Shown: one piece after another, positions 43,747-54,026 of the stretch | Numbering within the stretch: the stretch's first letter is position 1 | Layout of the letters: every line of letters starts with the position of its first letter | From: Bosea sp. (in: a-proteobacteria) | GTDB taxonomy: Bacteria; Pseudomonadota; Alphaproteobacteria; Rhizobiales; Beijerinckiaceae | Direction of reading: 5' to 3' | Assembly: GCA_023910605.1 (NCBI GenBank) | Contig: JAAVVV010000001.1 | Location: forward strand, 1,974,698 to 2,038,697 | Length of the DNA: 64,000 bases | Notes under the pieces: generated by a model | Database searches by the model: none | The model's input: only the letters and a program-made list of their open reading frames with translations | Told to the model about the DNA's origin: nothing | Made by a program: the position numbers and the translations under genes

Positions 43747-45006
43747 TCAAGCCAGCTTCAGCAGAACATGCTTCTTCTTGCCCATCGAGAGCTTGGCGAC
43801 GCCGTCGGCATTGAAGTCGGCGGCGGAAAGCGCAGCGCGCTCGTCAAGCACGGCCGCATCGTTGAGCTTCAGCCCGCCGCTCTTGATCTGGCGGCGCGCC
43901 TCGCCTGTGGAGGGCACGATGCCGGCCTTGACGAAGGCGCTGAGCAGACCAAGCCCGGCGTCGAGTTCGGCCTGGCTCAGTTCCACGCTCGGCAGGTCTG
44001 CGGCGAGCGCGCCTTCCTCGAAGGTCTTTCGGGCCGTCTCGGCGGCTGCCTCGGCCGCATCGCGGCCATGAAGCAGGGCGGTCGCCTCTGTGGCGAGGGC
44101 GATCTTGGCCGCATTGATCTCCGCGCCCTGAAGCGCCGAAAGCCGCGCGATCTCCGCCATCGGCAGAACGGTGAACAGCTTGAGGAAGCGCGAGACATCC
44201 GCATCCTCGCTGTTGCGCCAGAACTGCCAGTAATCATAGGGCGAGAGCATGTCGCGGTTCAGCCACACGGCCCCGGCCGCAGTCTTGCCCATCTTCGCGC
44301 CCGAGGCGGTGGTCAGGAGCGGCGTGGTCACGGCGTAGAGCTGATGCGTGCCCATGCGCCGGCCCAGATCGATGCCGTTGACGATGTTCCCCCACTGGTC
44401 CGAGCCGCCCATCTGCAGGTTGCAGCCGTGGCGACGCGCCAGCACCGTGAAGTCATAGGCCTGAAGGATCATGTAGTTGAACTCGATGAAGCTCATCTCC
44501 TGATCGCGTTCGAGGCGCAGCCTCACCGAATCCATCGAGAGCATCCGGTTGACCGAGAAGTGCCGCCCGACATCGCGCAGCATCTCGATCCAGTTCAGCG
44601 TGGTCAGCCACTCGGCATTGTCGACGGTGATGGCGTCCTTCGTCCCGTCGCCGAAGGTCAGAAAGCGCGAGAAGACGCTGAAGATGCCGTGCTTGTTGGC
44701 CACGATGTCCTCAGGCGTCAGCAACTTGCGCGTCTCATCGCGTCCGGAGGGGTCGCCCACCATCGTCGTGCCGCCGCCCATGAGCGCGATGGCCTTGTTG
44801 CCGGTCTGCTGCAGCCAGTGCAGCGTCATGATCTGCACCAGCGAGCCCACATGCAGCGACGGCGCTGTGCAGTCGAAACCGATATACCCCACCGCCTTGC
44901 CCTGGGCGGCGAGCGCGTCGAGCCCTGCCATGTCGGAGCACTGATGAATGAAGCCGCGCTCCTGAAGGGTTCGCAGGAAATCGGATCGGGGCGTGAAATC
45001 GGTCAT
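43747..45006 (-). CDS. tyrS: tyrosyl-tRNA synthetase
   Basis: A 419-residue class I synthetase that charges tRNA-Tyr. The HIGH-type motif is [15 protein letters not shown] near residue 44, the Tyr pocket includes [13 protein letters not shown] near 197 and the KMSKS equivalent is [13 protein letters not shown] near 236. A C-terminal S4 RNA-binding domain starts near 350. The last 49 codons are also present in the extra duplication unit, but the gene is complete. Confidence 0.96.
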   Translation of the reverse strand: MTDFTPRSDFLRTLQERGFIHQCSDMAGLDALAAQGKAVGYIGFDCTAPSLHVGSLVQIMTLHWLQQTGNKAIALMGGGTTMVGDPSGRDETRKLLTPEDIVANKHGIFSVFSRFLTFGDGTKDAITVDNAEWLTTLNWIEMLRDVGRHFSVNRMLSMDSVRLRLERDQEMSFIEFNYMILQAYDFTVLARRHGCNLQMGGSDQWGNIVNGIDLGRRMGTHQLYAVTTPLLTTASGAKMGKTAAGAVWLNRDMLSPYDYWQFWRNSEDADVSRFLKLFTVLPMAEIARLSALQGAEINAAKIALATEATALLHGRDAAEAAAETARKTFEEGALAADLPSVELSQAELDAGLGLLSAFVKAGIVPSTGEARRQIKSGGLKLNDAAVLDERAALSAADFNADGVAKLSMGKKKHVLLKLA

Positions 45007-45130
45007 GGCTGCAAACTGCGATGAGGGGGGGGCGGCGCCGGGGCTGGCCCGAAACCGTGGCAGCGTCTAACACGGAACGGGCGGCGGCGCGCTAGCGGAT
45101 TCGTGGACAAGCCGAACAGAGGGGGCAACA

Positions 45131-45757
45131 ATGCCGGCAATCAAGGCGGTCGTGTTCGACGTGGGCAACATCCTGATCCGCTGGGACCCGGATGCGATCC
45201 TTCGCACTTACTTCAATGATGACAAGGACTACGAAGCGTTTCTGGATTCAACGCGTCTGATGTGGGTCAACCTCGAGTTCGATGCAGGCCGCCCCTTCAG
45301 GGATGGCATCGGCGAGTTGACCGCCGCCTTCCCGCACTATGCGGCGCCCTTGCGCGCTTTCGACGAACGCTGGTCCGAATTCGTGCCCCACGCCATCGAG
45401 GACAATGTGGCGACGCTCAGGGCGCTGAAGAAAGCCGGGCACACAGTCCATGCCATCACCAATTTCGCGCGCGAGAAGTTCGACGTTGCGCGCGCCCGCT
45501 TTGACTTCCTCAATCTCTTCGACCATGCGCTGGTGTCGGGCGATCACAACCTGGTGAAGCCGGATTACCGGATCTACCACCGTTTCTGCCGCGACGTCGG
45601 CCTGCGTCCGCAAGACCTTATCTTCGTCGATGACAGCGCGGTGAATGTCGCGGCGGCGAAGTCGGTTGGTTATCAGGTATTTCACATGCCGTATGCGGAT
45701 GCTGCGGAGTGCGAGGCTTTTCGGGAGGCGCTGAGGGCGGGTGGATTCAAGGTGTGA
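45131..45757 (+). CDS. HAD-family hydrolase
   Basis: A 208-residue HAD phosphatase. Motif I is VVFDVGNILIRWD, in which the second Asp of the usual DxD is replaced by Asn. Motif II is HAITNFAREKF near residue 105, motif III the Lys in LVKPDYRIY and motif IV LIFVDDSAVNVAAAK near 160. The alpha-helical cap is of the C1 type. The Asn replacement is also seen in the haloacid dehalogenase/YihX group (YihX is an alpha-glucose-1-phosphatase), so the substrate is open. Confidence 0.85.
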   Translation: MPAIKAVVFDVGNILIRWDPDAILRTYFNDDKDYEAFLDSTRLMWVNLEFDAGRPFRDGIGELTAAFPHYAAPLRAFDERWSEFVPHAIEDNVATLRALKKAGHTVHAITNFAREKFDVARARFDFLNLFDHALVSGDHNLVKPDYRIYHRFCRDVGLRPQDLIFVDDSAVNVAAAKSVGYQVFHMPYADAAECEAFREALRAGGFKV

Positions 45758-45767
45758 GTTTGAACGA

Positions 45768-45784
45768 TAGCCAGTGTCTGGCTA
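45768..45784. promoter_or_regulatory. palindrome ahead of the antitoxin remnant
   Basis: TAGCCAG (45768-45774) and CTGGCTA (45778-45784) are exact inverted repeats three bases apart, 10 bases before the ATG of a Phd-like fragment. The place and symmetry fit an antitoxin autoregulation site left over from a lost toxin-antitoxin operon. Confidence 0.5.
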
Positions 45785-45794
45785 TATTCTGGCC

Positions 45795-45860
45795 ATGAGC
45801 GAGCACAGCCTCGTCGAAGCCAGGAACCAGTTGCCTGCTTTCTGCCTGAATGACGCGTAG
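45795..45860 (+). pseudogene. 5' remnant of a Phd/YefM-like antitoxin gene
   Basis: The 21-codon frame MSEHSLVEARNQLPAFCLND ends in TAG. The first 13 residues match the start of Phd/YefM antitoxins (MSxHSLxEAKNxLSxLID). The rest of the antitoxin and any toxin are absent; bases 45861-45976 show nothing I recognise. Confidence 0.5.
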
Positions 45861-45976
45861 CGCTTACGGCAATTCTCCGACGGCTTTTGAGGCCACCACC
45901 TTGCCATGATGCGCTCGCTGATATCGCCGGTAAGCTGTCCGCTTGCTTGCAACTGATGGAACCGGATTGCCACATC

Positions 45977-47020
45977 TCAATCCTGCGGCGGAACACTTGC
46001 CCCGATTGCCGCAGCGAACCGCTTCCTGATCATTGCTTCAACTGCGATGGTCACGCGGCCGAGCTTTTCATAGTCAAGCTTCTCCGGCGTGTCGGTCGGC
46101 TTGTGGTAATCCGGATCACGAAAATAGGCTGTGTCGGTGATCATGATCGCCGGGTAGTTGAACTGCTCGAACGACCAGTGATCAGACCAGTCGATGCCGG
46201 GCAGGAACCCTGGTGCAGCCCCACCCTGAGACGGCACCTGGGCTGTTTCCCTGAATTTCGCGATGCTCTCCTGCATCAGCTTCCGCGAAGGCGTCATGGC
46301 GACGAAGGCCACGAAATCCCCCTGCGATGGATATACGAACCCGAGCGGAAACGGATAACGTTGCGACCGCGGGCGATTTGAGAAGTAGCCGAGCGTCTCG
46401 AGTGAATACATGGCATTCACCTTCTCGCTGCGCTCAGCGAGCATCTTCGCATACTTGAAGCTGCCCATCAGCGGGGTGTGGAAATAGGGTGGTTCTTCGT
46501 TGGTGAAGAATGCCAGCCTGATCCGTCCGCGCCCTTCGTTTGCGAGGTCACGAAAACGTCGTGCCAGTTCGATCAGCACGGCAGTGCCTGACGCGTTGTC
46601 GTTGGCTCCAGGCGTGCCTTCGAACGAATCGTAGTGCGCGCCGACCACGATTGCTGGTTTGCCCGGCAGATCCGTGCCGATGCGAACGGCGAGATTGCGA
46701 ACCGTGTGTCCGTTTGCGTCGTAGCTCTGGCTCTCGACTTCGTATCCAAGTGCTGTCAACTGGCGCTCGATATAGCGTGCCGCAGCTTCGAGGTGCTGAG
46801 GGTTTTCCGGCACATTGCGCTCATGCGAAGCGATTGTCGCCACATGTTCACGAAGCCGCGCAACGAGATCGGCTTCGTCATTGCCCAGTGGCTTCGGCTG
46901 CCCGCTGAATGTCACGCCTGGCACATCCGAAGCCCAGCGCAAGGCTAGAGTTGTCAAGCCGATGAGGGCCACAACGAAGACAAGCGCAACAAGAGCCGAT
47001 ATCCGCAATCTCCGGCCCAA
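45977..47020 (-). CDS. M28-family zinc metallopeptidase
   Basis: A 347-residue protein with one N-terminal membrane segment (residues about 5-27) and a periplasmic M28 aminopeptidase domain. Zinc ligands are visible in VVGAHYDSFEGTPGANDNAS near residue 135 (His and Asp), FFTNEEPPYF near 174 (catalytic Glu) and the final His in DPDYHKPTDTPEKLDY near 311. The codon use is less GC-biased than its neighbours, which hints at transfer. It lies four bases after the hydrolase gene on the same strand. Confidence 0.88.
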   Translation of the reverse strand: MGRRLRISALVALVFVVALIGLTTLALRWASDVPGVTFSGQPKPLGNDEADLVARLREHVATIASHERNVPENPQHLEAAARYIERQLTALGYEVESQSYDANGHTVRNLAVRIGTDLPGKPAIVVGAHYDSFEGTPGANDNASGTAVLIELARRFRDLANEGRGRIRLAFFTNEEPPYFHTPLMGSFKYAKMLAERSEKVNAMYSLETLGYFSNRPRSQRYPFPLGFVYPSQGDFVAFVAMTPSRKLMQESIAKFRETAQVPSQGGAAPGFLPGIDWSDHWSFEQFNYPAIMITDTAYFRDPDYHKPTDTPEKLDYEKLGRVTIAVEAMIRKRFAAAIGASVPPQD

Positions 47021-47024
47021 TCCC

Positions 47025-47681
47025 TCACTCCTTGGGCGGCTTCGGCCCGACGCGCTTATCGAGATAGGTGTTCACGGTCGCCATCAGCTCATCCACGCGG
47101 CCATCGAAGAAGTGGTTGGCGCCTTCGACGGTCTGGTGCTCGATCTGGATGCCCTTCTGGGTCTTGACCTTCTCGATGAGGCCGATCACGTCCTTCACCG
47201 GCGCCACCCGATCTTCCGAGCCGTGCACGAACAGGCCGGAGGAGGGGCAGGGCGCGAGGAAGGAGAAATCATAGCGGTTCGCCATCGCCGCGATGGAGAT
47301 GAAGCCTTCGATCTCCGGTCGCCGCATCAGGAGTTGCATGCCGATCCAGGCGCCGAAGGAGATGCCGGCGATCCAGCAGGTCTTGGCCTCGGGATTGATC
47401 GCCTGCGCCCAGTCCAGAGCCGATGCGGCGTCCGAGAGTTCGCCCTGGCCATGGTCGAACACGCCCTGGCTGCGGCCAACGCCCCGGAAATTGAAACGCA
47501 GCGCCGAGAAGCCGCGCTCAACGAAAGTGTAGAAGAGGTTGTAGACGATCTGGTTGTTCATCGTCCCGCCGAACTGCGGGTGGGGATGCAGGACGATCGC
47601 AAGGGGAGCGTTACGCTTCTTCGAGGGCTGGTAGCGGCCTTCGATGCGTCCCGAGGGACCATTGAAAATGACTTCAGGCAT
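47025..47681 (-). CDS. alpha/beta hydrolase of the short YfbR/DUF dienelactone-like group
   Basis: A 218-residue alpha/beta hydrolase. The oxyanion segment is LHPHPQFGGTMNN near residue 32, the nucleophile elbow AGISFGAWIG near 104, the Asp in VHGSEDRVAP near 150 and the His in EGANHFFDGR near 180. Family members have no firmly known substrate. It is probably co-transcribed with the M28 peptidase downstream. Confidence 0.85.
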   Translation of the reverse strand: MPEVIFNGPSGRIEGRYQPSKKRNAPLAIVLHPHPQFGGTMNNQIVYNLFYTFVERGFSALRFNFRGVGRSQGVFDHGQGELSDAASALDWAQAINPEAKTCWIAGISFGAWIGMQLLMRRPEIEGFISIAAMANRYDFSFLAPCPSSGLFVHGSEDRVAPVKDVIGLIEKVKTQKGIQIEHQTVEGANHFFDGRVDELMATVNTYLDKRVGPKPPKE

Positions 47682-47796
47682 GAAAGCTCGACCCTTGCTG
47701 CGGTGCTAGCCGTGCCGATCCGGCCGGGCTGCGAGGGAAGGTGAAAGCCCGCAGGCTCCCTTGACTTATCCCGCCCGCCGGCCCAAATCTGAGGCT

Positions 47797-47813
47797 GTTA
47801 GAATTCTTCTAAG
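47797..47813. promoter_or_regulatory. iron control element (Irr box) upstream of the suf operon
   Basis: GTTAGAATTCTTCTAAG contains the perfect inverted repeat TTAGAA-N3-TTCTAA. This matches the ICE consensus described for the heme-responsive iron regulator Irr in Rhizobiales (TTTAGAA-N3-TTCTAAA) except for the outermost pair. It lies about 158 bases upstream of the first gene of the Fe-S operon. No irr or iscR gene is in the window. Confidence 0.75.
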
Positions 47814-47970
47814 TGCCCTGAACGCAACAAGAACATACTTGGTTCGCGCGGCGTCGGCCACCTGGATGGATGAGGGCGTATAGCACGGCTCATGGGTGCG
47901 CATTCAAGCACTGATCGACCCGGGCGCCCGAAAACAGGACGATTGTCATCGCCGGAGGCGAAAGGACGGG

Positions 47971-49143
47971 ATGAACCGCGCCGAGCGCAGCTATCTGGAC
48001 TGGAACGCGACTGCCCCCGCCCGTCCGGAGGTGGTCGATGCGGTCGCGCGCGCCCTGGCCCTCGCCAATCCCTCGTCAATTCATGCCGAGGGCCGGGCGG
48101 CCCGCGCCGCGATCGAGCGGGCGCGCGAGCAGGTGGCCCGGCTCGTCGGCGCCTCCTCCGCCATGGTCGTGTTCACGAGCGGAGGGTCCGAAGCGAACGC
48201 CTTTGCGCTCACCCCTTCGCTGACGCTGGACGACGGAAGGCCCACCACGCGGCTTCTCGCCAGCGTCACGGAACATGCCTGCGTGCGCGAGGGCCATCGT
48301 TTCGCGGCGGAGCAGGTCGAGGCTCTGCCTGTGACGGCCGATGGCCTCGTCAACCTCGACGCCTTGCGCGCTGCGCTGGCGGCGGGCGGGGAGGGCAGGG
48401 CGCTGGTGTCCATCCACATGGCCAACAATGAGACGGGCGTCATCCAGCCCATCGCCGAGATCGGCCTGATCTGCCGGCAGGCGGACGCGCTGCTGCATGT
48501 CGATGCCGTGCAGGCGGCTGGCAAGATCACGATCGACATGAGCACGCTCGGCGTGGATGCGCTCACGCTCTCCGCGCACAAGCTCGGCGGGCCCAAGGGC
48601 GTCGGCGCCGTTGTCTTCGGCTCGGGCCGCATCACGGTGAGCGACAGGTTGATCCGCGGCGGCGGGCAGGAGAAGGGCGCGCGCGCCGGCACCGAGAACG
48701 TGCCCGGCATCGTCGGCTTCGGCGTTGCGTCGGAGCTTGCCTGCGCGCAGATCGAGGCTGAGGCCGAGCGTCAGGGCCGGCTGCGCGACGGGCTGGAGGC
48801 CGCGCTTGGCGCGATGGCGCCCGATACGGTGGTCTTCGGAGCGGCTGCGCCGCGCCTTGCGAACACCAGTTGCTTCGCGACGCCACAGGTCCGCGCCGAT
48901 AACGCGCTGATCCTGCTTGATCTTGCCGGCGTATCAGTTTCATCCGGCTCGGCCTGTTCGTCAGGCAAGGTGCGCCAATCGCATGTTCTGGCTGCCATGG
49001 GGGTGGAGCCGGAGCTTGCTGCCGGCGCCATCCGCGTCAGCCTCGGCCTCGGCACCGCCGAGGTGGATATCGAACGTTTTCTTGCGGCTTACGCCAGGGT
49101 TCTGGCGGCGGCCTCGCAAAAAAGGGCCCAGGCAGCAGCCTGA
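47971..49143 (+). CDS. cysteine desulfurase, IscS/NifS type
   Basis: A 390-residue PLP enzyme that takes sulfur from cysteine. The ATG at 47971 starts directly before YLDWNATAPARPEVV; an earlier in-frame start would add unrelated residues. The PLP Lys is in LSAHKLGGPKGVGAVV near residue 202 and the persulfide Cys in SSGSACSSGKV near 330. It is the first gene of the suf operon. The operon also has a second desulfurase, SufS, at 54027; such pairs are usual in alphaproteobacterial suf operons. Confidence 0.93.
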   Translation: MNRAERSYLDWNATAPARPEVVDAVARALALANPSSIHAEGRAARAAIERAREQVARLVGASSAMVVFTSGGSEANAFALTPSLTLDDGRPTTRLLASVTEHACVREGHRFAAEQVEALPVTADGLVNLDALRAALAAGGEGRALVSIHMANNETGVIQPIAEIGLICRQADALLHVDAVQAAGKITIDMSTLGVDALTLSAHKLGGPKGVGAVVFGSGRITVSDRLIRGGGQEKGARAGTENVPGIVGFGVASELACAQIEAEAERQGRLRDGLEAALGAMAPDTVVFGAAAPRLANTSCFATPQVRADNALILLDLAGVSVSSGSACSSGKVRQSHVLAAMGVEPELAAGAIRVSLGLGTAEVDIERFLAAYARVLAAASQKRAQAAA

Positions 49144-49205
49144 CCCGTCACACGGAATGACCCACCAGCGGGCCTTGAACCCGCATCGGATGAGGAGGAC
49201 TTGAA

Positions 49206-50674
<1,469 letters not shown>

Positions 50675-50678
<4 letters not shown>

Positions 50679-51010
50679 GTTGTTTTTCTGTAAAGGTTTC
50701 TGATTGGGGCAATCGGATTTTGTCTTTCAAGAAAGAAGGACAGAATCAGTTTGAAGTGATCAAAAATGTTATTGATACGGGCATCGAGGGATATCCAAAT
50801 GTTGGTGTTCTGTATGATGTCGATGTGAACTCGGTGCGTTTATATTTTCGTGAAACGACATGCACATTTTCAATCGACAACTTAGGCGAGATTTCGGTGA
50901 ATGATGAAATCTTGGAGCATGCCAAAGCTAAAGACACTGCATTGATCGTCATAAACTCGATCGCGCAGAAAGTGGCGGAAGCGCATGTCAGAGACCAAAT
51001 TAGTTCCTGA
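50675..51010 (+). CDS. AT-rich orphan gene inside the suf operon
   Basis: A 111-residue frame that starts at GTG 50675, overlapping the sufB stop by four bases. The product is acidic with alternating beta-type segments ([33 protein letters not shown]) and a C-terminal helix. Base composition is clearly AT-richer than the surrounding operon, which indicates foreign origin. I recognise no family. It precedes an MNT/HEPN pair and may have arrived with it. Confidence 0.6.
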
Positions 51011-51093
51011 CATCGCGTGCTTCGGTAATTTGCATTTTTGGCGATTAACCGATGTACGAATCTATCTTATGAGAAAAGACATTTAGTGCAAAC

Positions 51094-51453
51094 ATGACCA
51101 CCATCCGCCCCAACATCGGCATCTATGCCAGCGAAGACGAGGCCTTGCAGGGCCTTGTCGCGCGGCTTGTGTCGGCGCTTGATCCGCAGGCGATCTGGCT
51201 GTTCGGCAGCCGCGCGCGCGGCGATCACAGGCCGGAAAGCGATTTTGACCTGCTGGTCGTTGCAAAGCCTGGACATGATTTTGGCACGGACGAATACCTG
51301 ACGGTCTACAAGCCCACACATGGCACATGGGTCGGATGTGATGTGGTGCCTTGCACGGCCGATGATTACCAGATTGGCCAACTTCTGCCGACGACCCTTG
51401 TTTCACAGGTGATGAATCATGGACGAAAAGTCTTTGAAGCGTCGCCGGGTTGA
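51094..51453 (+). CDS. mntA: MNT-type nucleotidyltransferase antitoxin
   Basis: A 119-residue minimal nucleotidyltransferase. The family signature GSRARGDHRPESDFDLLVV carries the metal-binding Asp pair, and a third acidic residue is in VGCDVVPC. In HEPN/MNT modules the MNT protein inactivates the HEPN toxin, often by adding AMP groups to it. The gene overlaps the HEPN gene by 35 bases. It lies between sufB and sufC. Confidence 0.85.
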   Translation: MTTIRPNIGIYASEDEALQGLVARLVSALDPQAIWLFGSRARGDHRPESDFDLLVVAKPGHDFGTDEYLTVYKPTHGTWVGCDVVPCTADDYQIGQLLPTTLVSQVMNHGRKVFEASPG

Positions 51454-51826
51454 GGCTTTCATGGCACTCGCTTCACGTGACATGGAATCAGCAAGGCTGC
51501 TCAATGCGGCGCAGCCAGAGAGCGCGGCTTTTCACGTGCAACAGGCGGTCGAAAAGCTGCTGCGCGCTGTCCTCGAGTGGGAAGGCGTATTGGCTTCCAA
51601 CACCCACAACATCGCCGCTCTGTCAGCCATTTTGCCGGAGGGCCATGATTTTCGCGAGACCTTCTATGGGTTTGGCGAACTCAGCCGCTCAGCGACCTTG
51701 TATCGCTATCCAACATCATCAGCCCGATTGCCCACTGTTGAGGCGAAGACGGTCGCTCAACAGCTGATGCAAGTCGAGCAACTCCAAACCAGCGTTGCGG
51801 CTTGGCTCGCTCCGCGCCTGAAATAG
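51419..51826 (+). CDS. hepT: HEPN-domain toxin
   Basis: A 135-residue helical HEPN protein with the core AAFHVQQAVEKLLRAVLEWE and the THNIAAL helix start that are typical of HEPN partners of MNT genes. The usual RNase motif R-x4-6-H is not clearly present (RSATLYRYP follows, without His), so it may lack RNase activity or use another site. It ends 17 bases before sufC. Read-through from sufB would make the pair part of the suf transcript. Confidence 0.82.
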   Translation: MDEKSLKRRRVEAFMALASRDMESARLLNAAQPESAAFHVQQAVEKLLRAVLEWEGVLASNTHNIAALSAILPEGHDFRETFYGFGELSRSATLYRYPTSSARLPTVEAKTVAQQLMQVEQLQTSVAAWLAPRLK

Positions 51827-51843
51827 AACTGAAGGACATCACC

Positions 51844-52596
51844 ATGCTCGAAATCAACAACCTTCACGTCAAGATCGCCGATGAGGACAAGAAGATCCTC
51901 AATGGCCTGACCCTCAAGGTCCACAAGGGCGAGGTCGCTGCGATCATGGGACCGAACGGCTCCGGCAAGTCCACGCTGTCCTATGTCATAGCGGGCAAGC
52001 CCGATTATGAGGTCCTGGATGGTGAAGTGCTGCTCGACGGCGTGAACATCCTCGAGATGGAGCCCGATGCGCGGGCCGCCGCCGGGCTGTTCCTGGCATT
52101 CCAGTATCCGATGGAAATCCCCGGTGTCGCCACCATGACCTTCCTGAAGGCGGCGATGAACGCGCAGCGCAAGCAGCGCGGCGAGGCTGAATTGACCACG
52201 CCTGACTTCATCAAGCGTGTCAACGCGGCGGCAGATCGGCTCGGCATCCCCAAGGACATGCTGCGCCGCCCGCTCAATGTCGGCTTTTCCGGTGGCGAGA
52301 AGAAGCGCATGGAAATCCTGCAAATGACCCTGCTTGAGCCCAGGATGTCGATCATGGACGAGACCGATTCCGGCCTCGACATCGACGCGCTCAAGATCGT
52401 GGCCGAGGGCGTCAATGCCCGCCGCGACCCCGAGCATGCCTTCCTCGTCATCACGCACTATCAGCGCCTGCTCGACTACATCAAGCCGGACACGGTGCAT
52501 GTCATGAGCCGCGGCGTGATCGTGAAGACCGGCGGGCCGGAGCTTGCGCTCGAGCTCGAGGCCAATGGCTACCGCGATTACCAGAGCGCGGCGTGA
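51844..52596 (+). CDS. sufC: Fe-S cluster assembly ATPase SufC
   Basis: A 250-residue ABC-type ATPase that drives SufBCD. Walker A is GPNGSGKST near residue 36, the signature is NVGFSGGEKKRMEILQ near 146, and Walker B is MSIMDETDSGLDIDALK. The ATG at 51844 is the natural start before MLEINNLHVK, with AAGGACAT ahead. Its ribosome site lies just after the HEPN stop. Confidence 0.96.
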   Translation: MLEINNLHVKIADEDKKILNGLTLKVHKGEVAAIMGPNGSGKSTLSYVIAGKPDYEVLDGEVLLDGVNILEMEPDARAAAGLFLAFQYPMEIPGVATMTFLKAAMNAQRKQRGEAELTTPDFIKRVNAAADRLGIPKDMLRRPLNVGFSGGEKKRMEILQMTLLEPRMSIMDETDSGLDIDALKIVAEGVNARRDPEHAFLVITHYQRLLDYIKPDTVHVMSRGVIVKTGGPELALELEANGYRDYQSAA

Positions 52597-52597
52597 G

Positions 52598-53944
52598 ATG
52601 GTCATGAACGCCAAGGTCACACCCATCCGCAGCGCGGCGGAGACGGCGCTCATCGAGCGCTTCCCCGTTGTGAAGGCCTCGCTGCCGGGCCTGCCGCTCC
52701 AGCGCGAGATGGCCTTCGCCCGGTTCGTGGCGACGGGGCTGCCCCATCGCCGCGTCGAGGCCTGGAAATACACCGACCTTCGCGCCTTGATGCGCGAGGC
52801 CGCCCCGCTTGCCGACCGGCCGAACGAGGCTGAGGCGACTGCGGCGCTCAATGGCGAAAGCCCGCTGGCCGGTCAGGGCGCGGTCACGCTGTCCTTCGTC
52901 AACGGCCATCATGTGCGCACCGGGGGCTCCGTTCCAGCAGGCGTCGACATCGTGACGCTGGCGGACGCGCTCACGGCGGGCCACCCGTTGCTGGACAAGC
53001 TCGGCTCCCTCGCACTGGCGCAGGGCGACACCGCGCTGGCGCTGAACACGGCCTTCATGACCGATGGCGCGATCATCCATGTGGCGGCGGGGGCGGATGT
53101 GGCCGAGCCTGTCGCGCTACGCTTCGTCACCGCCGGCGCCAGCGCCGTGTCCACGGCGGCGCGGGTGCTTCTCGTGGTCGAGGCCGGCGCCAGGGTGACG
53201 CTGATCGAGAGCCATGAAGGGCAGGGCGCGCTCGCGCACCAGCCCAACACCGCGCTCGAGATCTTCGCCGCGGACCGTTCGGTCGTGCAGCATGTGCGCC
53301 TCGGGCTCAACAGTGAAGGGGCCATCGCCCTTTCGACGCTCACTGCCGATCTCGGCGAGGAAACCTCGCTGACCTCGGTGAACGTCGCGCTGCGCGGCGC
53401 TGTGGTCCGCCATCAGGCCTATGCGCGATTCTCCGGAGGCGACGCCCGCGCGCAGATCAACGGCGCAACCCTGTTGCGGGGCCGCCAGCATGCCGACTCC
53501 ACCCTGGTGGTCGAGCATGCCGCCGAACCGGGCGGGGAAAGCCGCGAACTGTTCCGCACCATCATCGATGACGAGGCCTCTGGCGTGTTTCAGGGCAAGA
53601 TCATCGTCCAGCCGCATGCGCAGAAGACCGATGGCCGCATGGCCTCCAATGCCGTGCTGCTGAGCGAAGACGCCGCCATGTATAACAAGCCGGAACTCGA
53701 GATCTTCGCCGACGACGTGGCCTGCGCCCATGGCGCGACCTGCGGCGCGCTGGATGATGACCTTCTGTTCTACCTGATGTCACGCGGCATCTCGAAGGCC
53801 GATGCCGAAGCCCTGATGGTTGAAAGCTTCGTCGGCGAGGCGATCGATTTCATCGGTCACGAGGCCGTGCGCGAGGTTCTGCATCGCCTCGTCCGCGACT
53901 GGCTTGAAGCCCGCGCGGCGCGGGCTCAGGCTCGCCGCAGCTGA
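52598..53944 (+). CDS. sufD: Fe-S cluster assembly protein SufD
   Basis: A 448-residue paralogue of SufB that pairs with it in the scaffold. The region RRVEAWKYTDLRALMREAAP near residue 50 and the C-terminal VACAHGATCGALDDDLLFYL near 382, with the conserved His and Cys, are diagnostic. It starts one base after the sufC stop, either at ATG 52598 or 52604. Confidence 0.95.
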   Translation: MVMNAKVTPIRSAAETALIERFPVVKASLPGLPLQREMAFARFVATGLPHRRVEAWKYTDLRALMREAAPLADRPNEAEATAALNGESPLAGQGAVTLSFVNGHHVRTGGSVPAGVDIVTLADALTAGHPLLDKLGSLALAQGDTALALNTAFMTDGAIIHVAAGADVAEPVALRFVTAGASAVSTAARVLLVVEAGARVTLIESHEGQGALAHQPNTALEIFAADRSVVQHVRLGLNSEGAIALSTLTADLGEETSLTSVNVALRGAVVRHQAYARFSGGDARAQINGATLLRGRQHADSTLVVEHAAEPGGESRELFRTIIDDEASGVFQGKIIVQPHAQKTDGRMASNAVLLSEDAAMYNKPELEIFADDVACAHGATCGALDDDLLFYLMSRGISKADAEALMVESFVGEAIDFIGHEAVREVLHRLVRDWLEARAARAQARRS

Positions 53945-53954
53945 GCCGGGACAA

Positions 53955-53983
53955 GAACGCGCCGCCGCTGAAGCGGCGCGTTC
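53955..53983. promoter_or_regulatory. stem-loop between sufD and sufS
   Basis: GAACGCGCCGC (53955-53965) and its exact reverse complement (53973-53983) form an 11-bp GC-rich stem with a seven-base loop. It lies 10 bases after the sufD stop and 43 before the sufS start and has no U-run. It could temper expression of the second half of the operon. Confidence 0.6.
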
Positions 53984-54026
53984 GGCGGGAATATGCAGCC
54001 GCACGACAGACAAAGAGGCACACCGC

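Larger units (their letters stand above)
43235..43898. repeat. 332-bp direct tandem duplication between rsmB and tyrS
   Basis: Unit 1 (43235-43566) and unit 2 (43567-43898) are nearly identical; I see two differences (T/G near 43267 and G/A near 43437). Each unit carries the 3' end of rsmB, an inverted repeat and the 3' end of tyrS. The 7-bp block CCTCGCC stands at both original ends (43235 and 43899) and at the junction (43567), which indicates a microhomology event. Both real genes remain intact, and the extra copies are read by no one: a 3' tail of tyrS (43415-43566) and a 3' tail of rsmB (43567-43655). This accounts for the 423 bases without a complete gene. Confidence 0.95.
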
